Counted from the first letter of the stretch, positions 23,321 to 36,360 are shown. The stretch: DNA of 64,000 nt from Typhlomys cinereus (GCA_023101885.1 JALPQD010000241.1:1261001-1325000), one strand, 5' to 3'. A program made the numbers and translations. The notes: a model not told the origin generated them from the sequence alone.

Positions 23321-26300
23321 ATGTCTTTCTGCATGCTCAGAGCATTTTAGTGATCAAGCATGCTTGAAAATCACTGATTAAAAAATACTAGCTTTTTAAT
23401 TGATGAAAGAACATCTGTTGTTAAAAAAATGCCCCCACATTGTTTAGGAATTTGTTTGGTTGTTTCTCAGTGTATACTAACAGTTTAAAATTTTGTGGTT
23501 TACCTTCTTTAAGATCATCACTTGTTGGCATTTTTCACATTAAGAAGGTCCTAAGATGAACAGGACATATATTTTATGATGTGTCATGTTATCGAAATAT
23601 TTTGTAAGTATGATTTACTCATACCCAAGAAAGAACTCATTTGAAATTACAAAGCATTAAATCGATAGAAATAAAATAACTCACATTAATGGCATAAAGA
23701 ATTTTCTAGATTAAAATGTCTGCACTCTAATGATGGTGACCCATGTGTTGCATGTCAGTTTGGTGAACTAAAGTCAAGAGGACTGCAGTTCTCACACCTC
23801 CATTCTAAATCTTCATGACCAGTATAATGAATGGAAAAAAGAAGAACACAGAGCAGCTGTAAGGTCTCAGTTATGAGTGGTACCATCAGGAAGTCAAGGC
23901 CAGCACAGCTCAGAATCTGAAGTCTAATCTTCACTCTTCAAGGGCTTTAACTAAATGCACATTTTGCTACCAATAATGGCAACAATCTATGAAGAATTCT
24001 AAGGGATACAAATAGGCAAAGACCTCTCTCTTTTTTTTTTTTTGGAAAAATTAGCAAACACACAAAATGATCCTGCCCCTGGTTATTCTAGAAGCTGTGA
24101 AAAGGAAAATCAGAGCCCTGCAAAAATCATAGAAAGCACTCCTAGCACCAAGCATGACTTAGTGAATCCTTCCAGCTGTGTGAGCCTAACTTCATTTCAC
24201 AGCGTGGCAGATTACTAGATAAGAAGTTGAGATTTAACAGGCCTTCAGTGAGGAATTTGCAAAAGTCTCTCAAGATATCCTTGCAAGTTATATAAAGAAA
24301 GATGGGCTCGACAGGAGCCCTAAAATAGATTAGAATGTGGTTGAGTGATCATCGTAACTAAATGGATCTGTATCTTTGATGATATGCCTTCAAGTATATT
24401 GTCCTTGGTTCACTCGAGTTCAACAAATGCATCAATGCCATAGCAAAAAGACAAAGGAAATTCATATGAGCGCTGAAAGTTTGATATAAAGTTCAAGATA
24501 GTCAAATGAAATGAATAGCAGGTTTATGATCCAAAGTGGTCTTCTAAGAAGGAAATCTAATTGATAAAATGGGAATAAGCGTGAACTGAAATACTTGATC
24601 TTTTCAAACCAACTGCATAATATTAAAATAGGAAATATTCAGGTTAATGACAAGTAATATAAAAGTGAATTTGTGGCTTTATTTTATGGCAAATGCAAAA
24701 TTGACTAGCAATATTACTGGACATTGAAATTGCCTAAGAAAACATGTTTCAAGATTCATGAATAGTGGTTGCATTTTCAGAGTGATAATGATGGTGGTCA
24801 TCATCTATGGATCAAGGGTTCCTATCATAATGAAATATTCTCAGATGTATGAATGTACTAATTTAGACTGCAGAAAGGATGCCTTTCTCCAGATATTTAT
24901 CCATCTTTCCTGCAAATACACTGCTGCTGACAAACTCTTCCTTCACCTCCCACTACGGATGCCAAAAGAAGTCATCTTGGACCTGTGGCTAAAGTAAGTT
25001 CCATTTCTCTAGCATCTCTAGACCAAAATGCTACCACTTGTAATGCTAGGATACTGCTTTGATATGTGATTCAGTAGAGTATTGTGTTCTTGTAAAAGAA
25101 GATGAAGTCTCCATGCTATGAACATTTTGCAGTACAGGCTGTTTGGCTATGTGGCATGAATGCATTTAAGGAATTCCAAGCACAGGATGGACATTAGATA
25201 AGATGATAATTTTTCTACAAGTTCATTGTTATATGATCAAATTACACATACCTATGTTGATCTATAGCTCATACTGTATTTCACTTTAAAATGGTAGGAA
25301 TGTAGCTTTAGTCGCATTCATAGACATATCAGCAGAATGGAAAAGTTGGTTGTCTTTTAACTTGATTTCATCTATTTCAAAAAGCTGAATAATCGCTTTT
25401 AAGGAGCCCATTTCTTCTTCTGTACAGGGAAAGATTGGGTTGTTCCAGTTGCTCAGAACACACTGAAATATATCATCTACTTCCTGCTATAAGTGATTAT
25501 AAGTGGCCTGGCCTAGCAGAGTGAGTTGCTTCTCAGGATTCCCAGTGCATTTCATGCACTATTGCTAGATTTCTTGGTGGCCAGTTCCACTGAATGAGAG
25601 CATCCCATAACTCGGTGTCAGGAGGGCCAGATTAATAGCTAGATATTGAATTATATTTTTTAAGAAGTCTTCCCCACATTAGATCAGATGGACTTTGAAG
25701 GCCTTGATTACTATTGAAGAGTCTTGCTGTCTGGATCTCCAGAATTATTACCACAAATGATGGGCATTGATGTATGCAGTGTCTTTCTGGAGGAAGGCCC
25801 AGTCTCATCAGGACTCACAAACATTGGAAATTTTATTCCTGACATTGGAAAGTACAGCCCAAGCTTCAGGCACTTTCACTTAATGCTGTACTTACAGGAA
25901 AAAAAATTGATCTCAGTTATACTAGCGTCAAATTTTCTGACATCATCTCTTCTCTTTATATCCTGTCAAAATCATAATGAACTTCCTAGGAACTTGTCAA
26001 TATCTGTAGTCTCTTCTTGACTTACATCTCTGCCTGGAAGGAATTTTCTTTATTTTTACCAAATGCATGAGCTGTGTGAATGAATTCCTTCTGAAAGAGG
26101 GGACTGTTCTAAGCACAAACCTTTATATCATCAGGAAAAGAACACAACCCCAAAAAAAGCCTCTTCCTATGCCCAAGAGAATCCTGCCACTGTAAAAATG
26201 CAACATTATTTAACCCAATAATTGTCTTTAATTCTCTAACAATAAAGCACATTTCTCTTTGGTATTTCCACTTTTATTGTCCTAACCATAACTATGAACT

Positions 26301-26329
26301 CCATGACAGTTACCAGCTATCTCTTTAAC
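23321..26329. other. Unique sequence, no gene seen
   Basis: Intron-like. An open frame ending at 24993 is followed by GTAAGT, but it shows no known domain and was not called. Confidence 0.45.
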
Positions 26330-26490
26330 AATTACAGAACACCACTAGTAAATATCATCATTTTGACTTTATCCTTTAACTTTCAATGAAATTACAAAGA
26401 TATATTGATACTCTTCCCCTTTACAGAAGGAGAAACTGACTCCCTGGGTGGTGTTGTATCTGAAAACCCATTTAGGAACCAAAGCACTCA
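26330..26490 (-). mobile_element. MIR SINE fragment
   Basis: The text 'atcattttgactttatcctttaac' then 'ttcccctttacagaaggagaaactgac' is the antisense MIR core. Confidence 0.55.
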
Positions 26491-27593
26491 TTGCTTAGCT
26501 GCCATTGATGGTAACAATCATGATTGAGCACTTATACCACGAAATGCCAGCAGCTAAAGAGTTCTTCCTTGTGTAGGGCTCTGCCCTCTCTACTGCCATG
26601 CCACATTCAACCTTGGACTTCATTCCATCTGCAGAGGTTCCCACTGATCCTCTGAAGCCTCTGCAATAACAGTTGCATTACAATTTAGCATGACAATTTC
26701 CTAAGTAATCTGATCCACGACAAGCTTCCCATTCAAAGTCATATAGCTAGTAGTTGAAGACAGAAGCAAGCTGACTGCTAGCTAAGTATTTACTGGCAAA
26801 GTGCTGACATATTTCTTTATAGAAAGACTTCATTGGGTGTCAGTGCTACAGTTAAAATCTGAGAGTAATACTACCCAATCAGAGGGTATGTTCCACAGTA
26901 TGTGTATAAAAGGATCCCTGCTCAAATATGTTTAGGAAAAGCACTTATTTTAACACAACTTTGAGAATCTCCATTTATTTTGATACTCCGATAACAATGA
27001 CAAGTTATGTAATTTTAAAAAATAAAGACTGTTGACCTAAAGATTCCCAAAATTTTCAACAATATTAATCTCTTATGTGAAATATCTATTAGAACTACTC
27101 TGCTTGCTGTCCCTCAAAACCAGTTTGGGGAACAGTGGGCAGAAGACAGTATCATTCCTTCAAGGTCCCTCTGCTTTCTCACTCAAAAATTCACCTAACT
27201 ATTGGCCAGTTCTGAAAACCATTTTGGACAGGCCAAAGTGGTTTTTGGTATCTCATCCATTTCTACACAGAGCTTTTTGTATTATTCCCTGTCTAATGAA
27301 ATGCTTATTTTTTCTTTTATTGACCCAAGTGTCACAGTACATAGCTATCTTCATTGAAGAAAATACATTATCCTTGTATGTATGAATGAATAGAATGATA
27401 ATCATTCATGGGGTTGTGGGAGTGTTAAACCTGGCTTCTAAAAAACTTAATATCATACTCAGCATATTTTCTTTTCTCTTGTATAGCGAGAGAATGGAGT
27501 TAGATTATCTGACTTTCAGATAATTTTCAACATTGAAATTTTCAGAATTCAGTAACTTTTGGTTCTGAATGGTTCTAGAATCACAAGGACATG
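26491..27593. other. Unique sequence, no gene seen
   Basis: I recognised no feature. Confidence 0.5.
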
Positions 27594-27977
27594 TGGAAAG
27601 AAGGAAGGAAGGAAGGAAGGAAGGAAGGAAGGAAGGAAGGAAGGAAGGAAGGAAGGAAGGAAGGAAGGAAGGAAGGAAGTAGGGAAGGAAGGAAGAATGG
27701 AGGGAGGGAGGAAGGGAAAGAGGGAGGAAGGAAAACAGGGAGAGAGGGAGGAAGGAAGGGAAGAAGGAAGGGAGGGAGAGAAAGGAAGAAAGGGAGGAAG
27801 AGAAAGAAAGAAAGGGAGGGAGAGAAAGGAAGAAAGGGAGGGAGAGAAAGGAAGAAAGGGAGGGAGAGAAAGGAAGAAAGGGAGAGAGAGAAAGAAAGAG
27901 AGGGGGGAGGGAGGGAGAAAGAGAGGGAGAAAGAGGGGAAAGAAGGCAGAGAGGAGGAGGGGATGGAAGGGGAGAGC
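27594..27977. repeat. Long polypurine tract, (GGAA)n and derivatives
   Basis: About 384 bp almost purely A and G on the plus strand. It starts as about 20 perfect GGAA units and decays into GAAAGGGAGGGA and GAGAGAAAG variants. Only a handful of pyrimidines interrupt it. Open frames on both strands here are by-products of the repeat. Confidence 0.97.
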
Positions 27978-28039
27978 CATAAACATGGCTTCCTTAATCC
28001 AATTATTATCTCTGTCCTGTATGTTTTGCTCCTAAAATG

Positions 28040-28400
28040 TCTTCTTCAGGATGACAAGATGACACTGGTAAATAAAGTACTTGCTAAACAAGTATGAAAA
28101 CCAGAATTCAGATCCCCAGAACCCACATAAAAGAACCCACATACCTATTATCCTGAAACACAGAAGGAAGAGATGAGGGATCCCAATGGCAAACTAGTAA
28201 CTAGACTAGCAGGAATTGATGAGTCCTAGCTTCAATGAGAGCCCATGTCTCAACAAAGAGATGGCAATCAAGGAAGACACCTGACATCAATTGTGAGAAT
28301 CCTTATGTGTGCTCACACAAGTGCACATATACCTCCACACGTGTACCCACATACATATGCACATTAGTACACACATGCACACACTTCAAATCTGCATACT
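28040..28400 (+). mobile_element. RSINE1/B4-type SINE
   Basis: In order: 'aaataaagtacttgctaaacaag', 'aattcagatccccagaacccacataaaa', 'gatgagtcctagcttcaatgagagcccatgtctcaa', 'aaggaagacacctgacatcaattgtgag', then a CA-rich tail. This follows the RSINE1 layout. Confidence 0.75.
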
Positions 28401-29019
28401 CATGAAAAGATATTTTCAAGTAAATAATGTCACTCTGAAATCAGCACTTACCATGGAGAGTATTGTGAAGGTTAAGGATGTCTATAGCGATAGTTTAACA
28501 AGGCATATCACATGTTGGTTCATAAATTAATGCTTTCCAGTTTCATAGTTGTTACTGGTGGTAATAGAGACAGTGTCAATGGAGGAGGTTGTAGGGAAGT
28601 TTTGTAGTGAAAGTGTCCACACTTAGTATTTTTCTTGCACTTCAAATGTGGAAGCAACAGAGATTGCTTGTGTACAACAACTTAGGAGAGTGCTGGCTAC
28701 ATAATGAATCAAAGTGTGTGGTTAAGGAATGATAATAGAGGAATGACATAAATGTTGAAAGCCCTTACTCCATGGCTCTCCTGCTATATACACTTTAAGA
28801 GTTAACTCGGAGAAATTTTAAGGCATTAAAGAATGGCACATTGTACTATAATTAAAATATAGAACATTAGGACCAAACATAATCCTATGTGATTTACATT
28901 CAAGAAGAAAGAGGAATGACTCAGCTAACGAAAGGACTGAGATGGCTACCATATGCAGGACGATAGTCATCATTAATGAAGAAAAATAACCACTCCACAT
29001 TTCTACTGCTGCCTATACA
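28401..29019. other. Unique sequence, no gene seen
   Basis: I recognised no feature. Confidence 0.5.
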
Positions 29020-29292
29020 AGAAAGAAGTGGCTCAGGGGTTAAGCCTCTGCCTTGCAGATGGAAGGTCCTGAGTTCGGATCCTAGACCCCACGTATAAAT
29101 GCTGGGCGGAAGCGGGGGTGGTCTGCACTTCTGGTCCTGGTAGGGCGGAGCCTGTGAATCCAGGGGCAGAGGCGTCCATGGTGGTTTCCGAATTCGTCTG
29201 TGGTTCTACACACACACACATACATACACACACATACATACACATGTGCACACACGCATACACACACAATTGAATAAATAATAATAATAAAA
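29020..29292 (+). mobile_element. tRNA-derived SINE (main family), well preserved copy
   Basis: It has box A 'gtggctcaggggttaag', box B 'gagttcggatcc', a CpG-rich body 'gctgggcggaagcgggggtggtctgc', 'ctggtcctggtagggcggagcctgtgaatcc' and 'gaggcgtccatggtggtttccgaattcgtctgtggttctac', a CA/TACA repeat and AATAATAATAA. Retained CpGs mark a young copy, nearly identical in plan to 58303-58630. Confidence 0.88.
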
Positions 29293-29839
29293 AAAGAATT
29301 TTCCAAAATTATATGAGACACTTGCATTTTAACTCCAGGAGGACTCAGCTGACTTATTTTATGAAAAGAGGCACTGTGACTTCTGCTTGGAGATGTTCAG
29401 GAGGTGGGTGCAGCACATGTGCACACCAACTCATAGCGAGTATATTCTCAGACACAGGACTAGATGTCAAGTGATTCTTTGCATTTCTCAAGCTCTGTCC
29501 TTGATTCAGCTTGACATGCTAAAGGCTGCTGGTTCCCAATATAGGGTTGCCTACAGGGAGATTTCTCCACAGATTTCATGGGCCAATTTTGCTCTTTAAA
29601 GACATGAGGCATAAGTCAGTTGGGGTAAGTGTCATTAAAGCACAGAAACAATCACTCTCACTAGACACCATCTCCTAAGTGAGGACATCAGCAGAGCAGC
29701 AGAAGTTGACATTCTTAAGTTAAAATTTTAAATAGTGCTGCAGTCAGTCTCTTGTCATGGCCCTTTCCTGAGCTTCTCTCTGTTACTTTTATTTGCCGTA
29801 ATCACTTTGTTTCCTTGTTGCTGTGCATGCGTGCGTGCT

Positions 29840-29842
<3 letters not shown>
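29293..29842. other. Unique sequence, no gene seen
   Basis: I recognised no feature. Confidence 0.5.

Positions 29843-29889
<47 letters not shown>
29843..29889. repeat. (TG)n microsatellite
   Basis: About 23 GT units, preceded by GCGTGC variants. Confidence 0.97.
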
Positions 29890-29891
<2 letters not shown>

Positions 29892-30244
29892 CATAGAAAG
29901 AAAAAAAATAGCCAAAAAGAGTTATGTTTCTTATCCATCTATTTGGTCATTATTGGGCCCAGGGGAAGGGTGGGGAGCGGGAGAATCTATGAATAGAGAA
30001 GAAAGTGTTTGCTAGGGACTTAAGGCTATTTGCAAGAAAGAAACGAGGCTCTAAAGGAATAATAACTCAGAAGGACATGGTGACTCAGAGAGATACATAC
30101 TCAGGAAAAGGCATCCTGGAAGATGGGTTAAGGAGGACAGAGCTGCAGATTAGAATATAAGTGCTGTCTCTGGCTTTGCTGAGCAGAAGTAACCTCTCAG
30201 CTGTCCCTAGAGGGAATCATTCCTTGGGGCTCCTGAGAGGGTGA

Positions 30245-30595
30245 AATTTTCTTTTTTTCTCATGCAAATGTCCCTGTACTGTGTATGTTTGCAACTATGA
30301 GTGTGGCCATGTATGTAAGTGTCCGTGCATATGTGTACACAAATATGTGGCGCCCAGAGATTGAAACTTCTTCAGTTTTTCTCCACTTTAATAATTGAGG
30401 TAGAATCTCTCAATTGAAATCAGAGGTTGTTGTCTCAGTTCCAGTGATTCCCTCTCTCTGCCTTCCAAGAGCTGGAACTACACATTACCAGTCATGCCCA
30501 ACTGGTATTGACATGGGATCTGCAGATCTGAACTTGAGTCCTCTCACTTCTGTGGCAAGCCCTTTAACCAGTGAGATATTTCCCCAGCCCTAGAA
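30245..30595 (-). mobile_element. tRNA-derived SINE, antisense
   Basis: It ends in 'cagatctgaacttgagtcctctcacttctgtggcaagccctttaaccagtgagatatttccccagccc', the reverse of a B2-superfamily head. The body includes 'aggtagaatctctcaattgaaatcag' and 'gccttccaagagctggaactacac', with a TG-rich left end. Confidence 0.75.
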
Positions 30596-32328
30596 GTGAA
30601 CTCTGCTAGAAGCCTGAGATTCTGCAATCCTAAGGCTTGGGTATACCTGGGAGATTGTCTCCAAGTAAGGAAGATAAACGCCATGGACCCCAGACTTGGC
30701 TAATCATAGATGCCATGAAAGCTCTTGAAGATGTCTCCACAGAAGCAGCTGAGGACAGACTGACTACACAGGGCAAAAAACCAAGATTTTAGTTCTGATG
30801 GGTGACTAAATCTATTTAAAGAATAACTGTGGAAAGAGAAGGGGAAACATATCAAATACCAAAAAGAAAGATTTATTCCCTGCATCTAAGTTATCTCTTC
30901 TACTATATTTTTTGTACATTACCTCAATAACTTCTTTTTGAGAAATACATTTGTGAGATAAATATCATTCTAAACAAATTGAAAGAGTCATTCTCACCAT
31001 GACCTCATCTCTCCCCCTACAGAATTTCTATCCTACTGTCATAATCTATCTGAGTCTCTTTGAGAAAAAGCAAAATGAAGATCATTGGACTGACTTGATC
31101 TAGTCACAGAGAAGGGTTCTGATGAACACCACTAAAATCCGCAGCAGGAGAAGGAGCCCTTCTCATTTGCACAGCATAGTTTTAAAGTCCTGTGATCACG
31201 ATACCAACCAGGCAAGAAGAGTGGTCAGGGCTTTTGATAGCTCTGATAGCAAGGAGCAGACCTTCCCTTGTTCCCTTCCAAAGGAGAAACACCCTGACAT
31301 TCTGAGATTTCAAAAACAAGTTTTTAAAAAAACATCTGCTTCATCAGGAGTTGTAAGTGCTGCACCACCCATTTCTTGTGATAGAACTGTACATATTTTA
31401 GGAACCTATGTTCTATCACTACAACTGTGCATATTCATGTCACTAAATTTATGATAATGTAATAAGAGTTAAGAAATAACATCTAATTTGTACCCAAGAG
31501 TTTGCTTTATACAGATTTCTAAGTATGCTGAAGGAAAGTTGGAGATGCTAAGATGAGAGATATCTAAAGCGGAAGTCAAGAAAGAAGGATGGATGTTCAT
31601 GGACCTCTCTCCATCCCTGTATCCTGGCTCCCATTTCTTCCTTCTCTAAGAGGGCTAAAGAGGAGGAAGAAAAGAAGAAACATTGGAAGGCAGTCAAATA
31701 TCAGTTGCTGCCCAGCCAATGAAGGAGCAAAACATTTAACAAAACGAACTCATTTTCCCAGGAGCCTCAGCCCTCACTTGATCAATGATTCTGCAACACT
31801 GAATCATTTTTAATTTAATGCTTCTGGGAAGCAAGGGGGGGGAACCCCATCAACTACAGGCGCAGTTGGCAAGAACTGGGTATTAGCATTTGGCAGCATT
31901 TATTATCACTGTTTACGATGGCATAAATTAGGTTTATGCTGATATAATTAATAACCCTAAATTTGGGAATAATAAATAGTAATATTTATTCAGAACTGCA
32001 ATGTCTGAGAAAGTCAAATGGAATCCTGAAGCACCTGACACATCTCAGTGTGCAGGGGATGATGGGAATGGGGGTGAGGGGAGAAGCCCTTGGGAATGCA
32101 CTCCCAGAACCCAGCCCAGAACAATGCATCATTCCAGGCTATGCTAATGACTTAGCAGCAGGACCTTGAGAGTTCCCAGAGCAAGTCATTTCCATTTTGA
32201 TCTCCAGGAACAACTTCATCAGCTAGACTGACTGTGTCACATTTTCCTCTGAACCAGGGTCCTCTGTTCTCTGAGCCTATGCTGTGGTCTATGTACGACA
32301 GTTTGGCATTAGCACCATGCTCCACATG

Positions 32329-32330
<2 letters not shown>
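30596..32330. other. Unique sequence, no gene seen
   Basis: An open frame at 31122-31454 (110 aa, low hydrophobicity) has no recognisable domain and no supporting splice signals. Confidence 0.45.
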
Positions 32331-32386
<56 letters not shown>

Positions 32387-32389
32387 TCT
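32331..32389. repeat. (TC)n microsatellite
   Basis: About 25 TC units, then CCTCTC. Confidence 0.97.
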
Positions 32390-32627
32390 TCTTTATCTCT
32401 CATCAAGAAAAAAAGCCATAATCTACCTCTAGGTCATGAGTTCAGAGCAAGCGACAGATATGTTACAAAGAAAGAATGTAAGACAGAAAGCTGTGACTTT
32501 GGCATATTTCTTTAAGTTAAATATGTGTCTGTTTTTTCATTTTATAAAATTGTGTACAAAACTATGAGATCAAAGTAGTCCTATAAATGGTCCCTGCTGG
32601 GGACCCTGAATGAATTGAGACTTTTGT

Positions 32628-32665
32628 TCCTACTCGGAGTAGGAGGGTAGGAGGGTAGGAGGTAG
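32628..32665. repeat. Short hairpin followed by a GGGTAGGA minisatellite
   Basis: TCCTACTC-G-GAGTAGGA (32628-32644) is a perfect 8-bp inverted repeat with a one-base loop. It leads straight into 'gagggtaggagggtaggaggtag', which has enough G-runs for a small quadruplex. Confidence 0.8.
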
Positions 32666-32978
32666 ATGGAAAATACTGAAGTTCTTCTGGCTGATTAGAA
32701 TAACAATTTTCCCTCATTTTTAACATCAGAAAGCAAAGAGAGTCTGGAAAACATGGACTTGCTTCCCAACCAAGAGACCTTGAACACAGAGATATGCAAA
32801 ACTGGAATCAAAATCAACATTTTTGACCAAGTAATTGATTTTCTCCATGTCACCCAAAAATCTTTTTTTTTTAAAAAAATTCATTTTCTTTCTTAAAAAC
32901 AAATAAGGCAAAAATCTCCATCCACTGATAACTCACCTCTGCTCCAAGTAGTACGAAGTTAAAAGTAGATGACTTCAG

Positions 32979-33070
32979 GGCTGGGTCTACAGTTGACTGA
33001 TAGAGTATTTACATGACATGTGCAATGTCCTAGGTTCAATCCTCAGCACCATGGTAAAAATGAAAGAGGG
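32979..33070 (+). mobile_element. ID-like SINE
   Basis: The text 'gggctgggtctacagttgactgatagagtatttacatgacatgtgcaatgtcctaggttcaatcctcagcacc' is the rodent ID (tRNA-Ala/BC1-type) sequence with changes, followed by an A-rich end. Confidence 0.75.
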
Positions 33071-33414
33071 AGGAAGGAAAATTGCAAGTTTCAGTACCTC
33101 AATCATGTCCCAGAAAGACTTGGATGAGTTCTAAGTACAAACTGATGTCTGGTACAGGTGGATCTTTTCCAGCTAAGAGTGATTGTGTAGATCAATGTTC
33201 TATAATGAAATGACTTATCGGGAACTTTGTTTGAAGAAAGTACTTTAGCGCTCAGTCTTTAAAAGACAGCTTGTTATCCTGTCAACAGTTCCCTGAGAAT
33301 CATTTCTACAGAAAATAGAGGTCCAAGTGCTTAACTTCCCAGAGGTCAAAGAATATGTACCAAATTCTACTTCTGGCTCTTAAATCTGTAATCATCCAAG
33401 CCTTCGGAGAGATA
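33071..33414. other. Unique sequence, no gene seen
   Basis: I recognised no feature. Confidence 0.5.
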
Positions 33415-33565
33415 TTTTTCAGAGAGAGAAAGAGATAGAATAAAAAAGAGACAGAGAAAGGGAGATAAAGAGAAGAAGAAGAGGAGAAAGAGGAACAGGA
33501 GGAGAATAATACAAGGAGAGGAGGAGAAGGTAAAAGAGGAGGAGGAGAAGGAAAAGAGATGAGAT
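33415..33565. repeat. Purine-rich low-complexity tract
   Basis: About 150 bp of GAGAAA, GAAGAA and GGAGGA variants on the plus strand. Confidence 0.9.
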
Positions 33566-34034
33566 AAAAACGAATGAAGAGGCAGTGACACAGAGACATC
33601 TACTGAGAAGGTGGCCATCCTCAATCCATCCTCCTACTTCTTCTTGTCCCTCTCTCTCCCTTCTGAAGAACATCCTTGGTCCTCTGTCCTTGCATTTTTT
33701 CAGTACAGAGTAGAACTCACAGTCACTGCTGCACAGTAAATGCATGCTTTAGGAACCAAGCATGACCCAACAGATCTATGAAGAAAGGAACCAGTCCCTC
33801 TCTGAATTTCCAAGAGTCTTAACAACATAAATATTCTCAACCAGATTGGAGCCACAGATTCCAAGCTTATTAAAACTTAGCCTGCTCAAAATCAACAAGA
33901 AATTAAAGAAGTTTCCCATAGTATCTTCAGTAGTTCTTTCAAGCATATGAATGATGAGTAAAAGCAGGAGAGGAAATTAAAATACTAAGTAATTATCATG
34001 CCCATACAATCAACTGAACATATAACCTGAAAAG

Positions 34035-34570
34035 ATAAAATATAAATCACAATGGCAACAGGTGACCACCAGTGTAATAGTGGCATGAGTATCAAGGGGA
34101 CAACCAATAGCTTTCTGACTGGATTTAAGACCCATTTATCAGAATGGTACATACCTCTGTTACTGTAAACTAGAACAAGAACCTAAAAAATGGGATGAAA
34201 TAGATCAATAGGGAAAACAGCCAATAAACTTATAGGCAGGAAGACAGTACATCAAATTGCTCTGTAGATAGCTGTTATTATACCCATAGAATGGTAACTT
34301 ACACTACAAATCTTTGGGTTAAAAGCTAGATGAATGAAGGGAAATGCACCAAATCAGGGGGTTGCCTGAGGAGAGGTAACTTGATATATCATGGAGATCT
34401 GAGCCCCCAAAGGAGTAGGTAAGCCAGAGTGAACCTTAGGGTCCATAGAAGCATACAGGCTCAAAGGTAGGAGGGAGTGGGAGGGAATGGTAAAGGGATG
34501 GGAGGGAAGGGGAGGAAGGGAAGCTAGGATGAATATGCAATATGCTTAAAAGTATAAAAATAATAAACAA
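34035..34570 (+). mobile_element. Old L1 3' UTR copy (block A, copy 1)
   Basis: It contains 'caatggcaacaggtgaccaccagtgtaatagtggcatgagtatcaagggg', 'ttactgtaaactagaacaagaacc', 'gacagtacatcaaattgctctgta', a G-rich segment (34470-34530) and an AATAAT-rich end. Near copies lie at 37310-37910, 37945-38330 and 44339-45270. The G-rich-plus-A-tail ending marks an L1 3' end. Confidence 0.75.
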
Positions 34571-34879
34571 AATAATTTTGTCTTTCAATCTAACCTACAT
34601 TCAAACTTTACTGGCAAATATACCTAACATTCCTATACTAATATTTAACTGAGGTTATAGCTGCATATATGCATGCTTCTGTGTATGTGAGTATATGCAT
34701 ACATGTATATGTCTATGTGTATTCATATCTAATCAAGGTTAGGCATTTAAATCTTGTACAGCTCTTCGTGTGACCTGGTATGAATGTACATGTGAGCCCC
34801 ATTTTAAGAGATGTCAAAGGATGAGATGCTCCCAGAAAAAGACTTAACAGGCTGATCTTAGATACTTTTTACAGTTTCC

Positions 34880-34960
34880 CATCTACTAAGGATTGAAAAC
34901 AGAACTCACACATACTAGGCAGGTGCTCCACCCCTTAGTTCCATCCCTGAGACACTGAGC
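34880..34960 (-). mobile_element. ID-like SINE, antisense
   Basis: The text 'aaggattgaaaacagaactcacacatactaggcaggtgctccaccccttagttccatccc' is the reverse of an ID-type head. Confidence 0.7.
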
Positions 34961-35949
34961 AACATTTTCAGATGGGCCCAATATCTAGTAAGCTTTTGAG
35001 TCATATATTGAGTTGGTTGGCTGGGTTGCAAAGCTTGCATCTGTCCCACTAAGTTATAAGACTTAAGTTATAAAACTCAGTGTATCATAGCCTCCCAACC
35101 TGCTGCATCTAACACCCTCTGAAGGTTCCTAGCAGAGAACTTGAGTCCCTCTGACCCTAGGGCAGCAGGTCCCACCTCTGCCCTTTGCTCCCTCCATCTC
35201 AGTTGTTTACTGAAGCATCTCCTTTGAAACAATCAGACTTGGACCACTGCACAGAAAAACTCTTGCAATAGTTTTTATGTTTTGAAGCATCTAGTATCCC
35301 AAATATATCATTTTATCAATAGAAACCAATAAAGTTTTGCATTTTTAATGCCCCAATTTTACTAACAGCTCTTAAAACATATAAGTGATTGGACTTACTA
35401 TTCCCTGTTCTCTTAAAAAATTTGCTAACTATTACTGCCACTTTCCCCTTCACTAATCTTGGGCACAGACACTTCCTTTACATTTCACTTGGGAGAAGCT
35501 GACAAAAGAGAGGCTTGTGAATGTTTAACTGAATAAATGTAATAACAGGAGTAACCACTCAAGGAAAATTTAGAACAGATTATCATTGTAGCTGTTCTCA
35601 TTCTCAAGGGGCCATTACAGGACTACCTCTTTTGGCATCTTCTGTATGACACATCAACTGCCCCTCTACAACTCACAGGGACATTCTGACAAGGCCAGAG
35701 TCCTCCCAATTTAAATCTCAGGAGTTGCTCCTCTCTCTTTGCTCAGGGTCCATTTCTTGAGAACCATTACCCAACCCAGAATTTTCTCTGTTCATCAAGA
35801 GTAATCATGGGAATCACCTAAAGTGACACACTCCCTCCCCACAGAGAAGCAGCACTAGGTGCCAGAGAAAATAGCAAGTGCTCACTACCAGGGTCCAGCA
35901 TCACAAGTCCACATGATTAGCATGATCTATCCCTAGCAGGTGGGAAGAT
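34961..35949. other. Unique or unrecognised sequence
   Basis: No gene is seen; it may hold further degraded L1 sequence. Confidence 0.4.
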
Positions 35950-36360
35950 AGCCAGTGGACAGCTGAAGTTAGATTTCTTATCAGTTGCCACTGTTTGGGA
36001 GATTTCAGAGAGTATCTCTCTTTCTCATTTGTTCAAATGAAAGAAAAAATGACACATTTATGAATCAGTCTTCTATTTGGATTCAATACATCTTTGAAAG
36101 ACTGTTGATGGTTAATGATGATGTGGGTGGAAAAAGATAGTTTCTTCCTTGTTATATCCACTGATATATGATTCCTGTTTCAGCAAGTGCTCAGGCACAT
36201 GCCATCCAAGGCAACCCAGATGAAACTCAGTGAGATACATGAGAAAAGACATGAAAGGAGGAGGACAACTGGCAAATAAGGAGGATAGTGATGGGAAAAG
36301 GAAGGAGGATGGGATGTGAAAATATATAAATTCACTGTATTCATGTACAAAACTCTAAAA
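35950..36360 (+). mobile_element. Old L1 3' UTR fragment
   Basis: 'tatccactgatatatgattcctgtttcagcaagtgctcagg', 'gagaaaagacatgaaaggagga' and 'cactgtattcatgtacaaaactctaaaa' closely parallel 45720-45965, which ends in AATAAAAA. Confidence 0.75.

Noticed and set aside
24758..24997. Frame ending at a GTAAGT donor-like site
   Set aside because: The codons show no recognisable domain and no matching acceptor was found; such sites are frequent by chance.
27549..28097. Long open frames on both strands (145-168 codons)
   Set aside because: They are translations of the polypurine repeat (Glu/Gly/Arg/Lys or Ser/Pro/Phe/Leu runs), with no start context or domain.
29020..29110. tRNA-like sequence with box A and box B
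   Set aside because: It is the head of a SINE followed by its usual body, not a tRNA gene.
31122..31454. 110-codon plus-strand frame
   Set aside because: No domain, no repeat of the frame elsewhere and no splice support.
33306..33745. Ser/Leu/Phe-rich minus-strand frames of up to 108 codons
   Set aside because: They arise from the purine-rich tract at 33415-33565.
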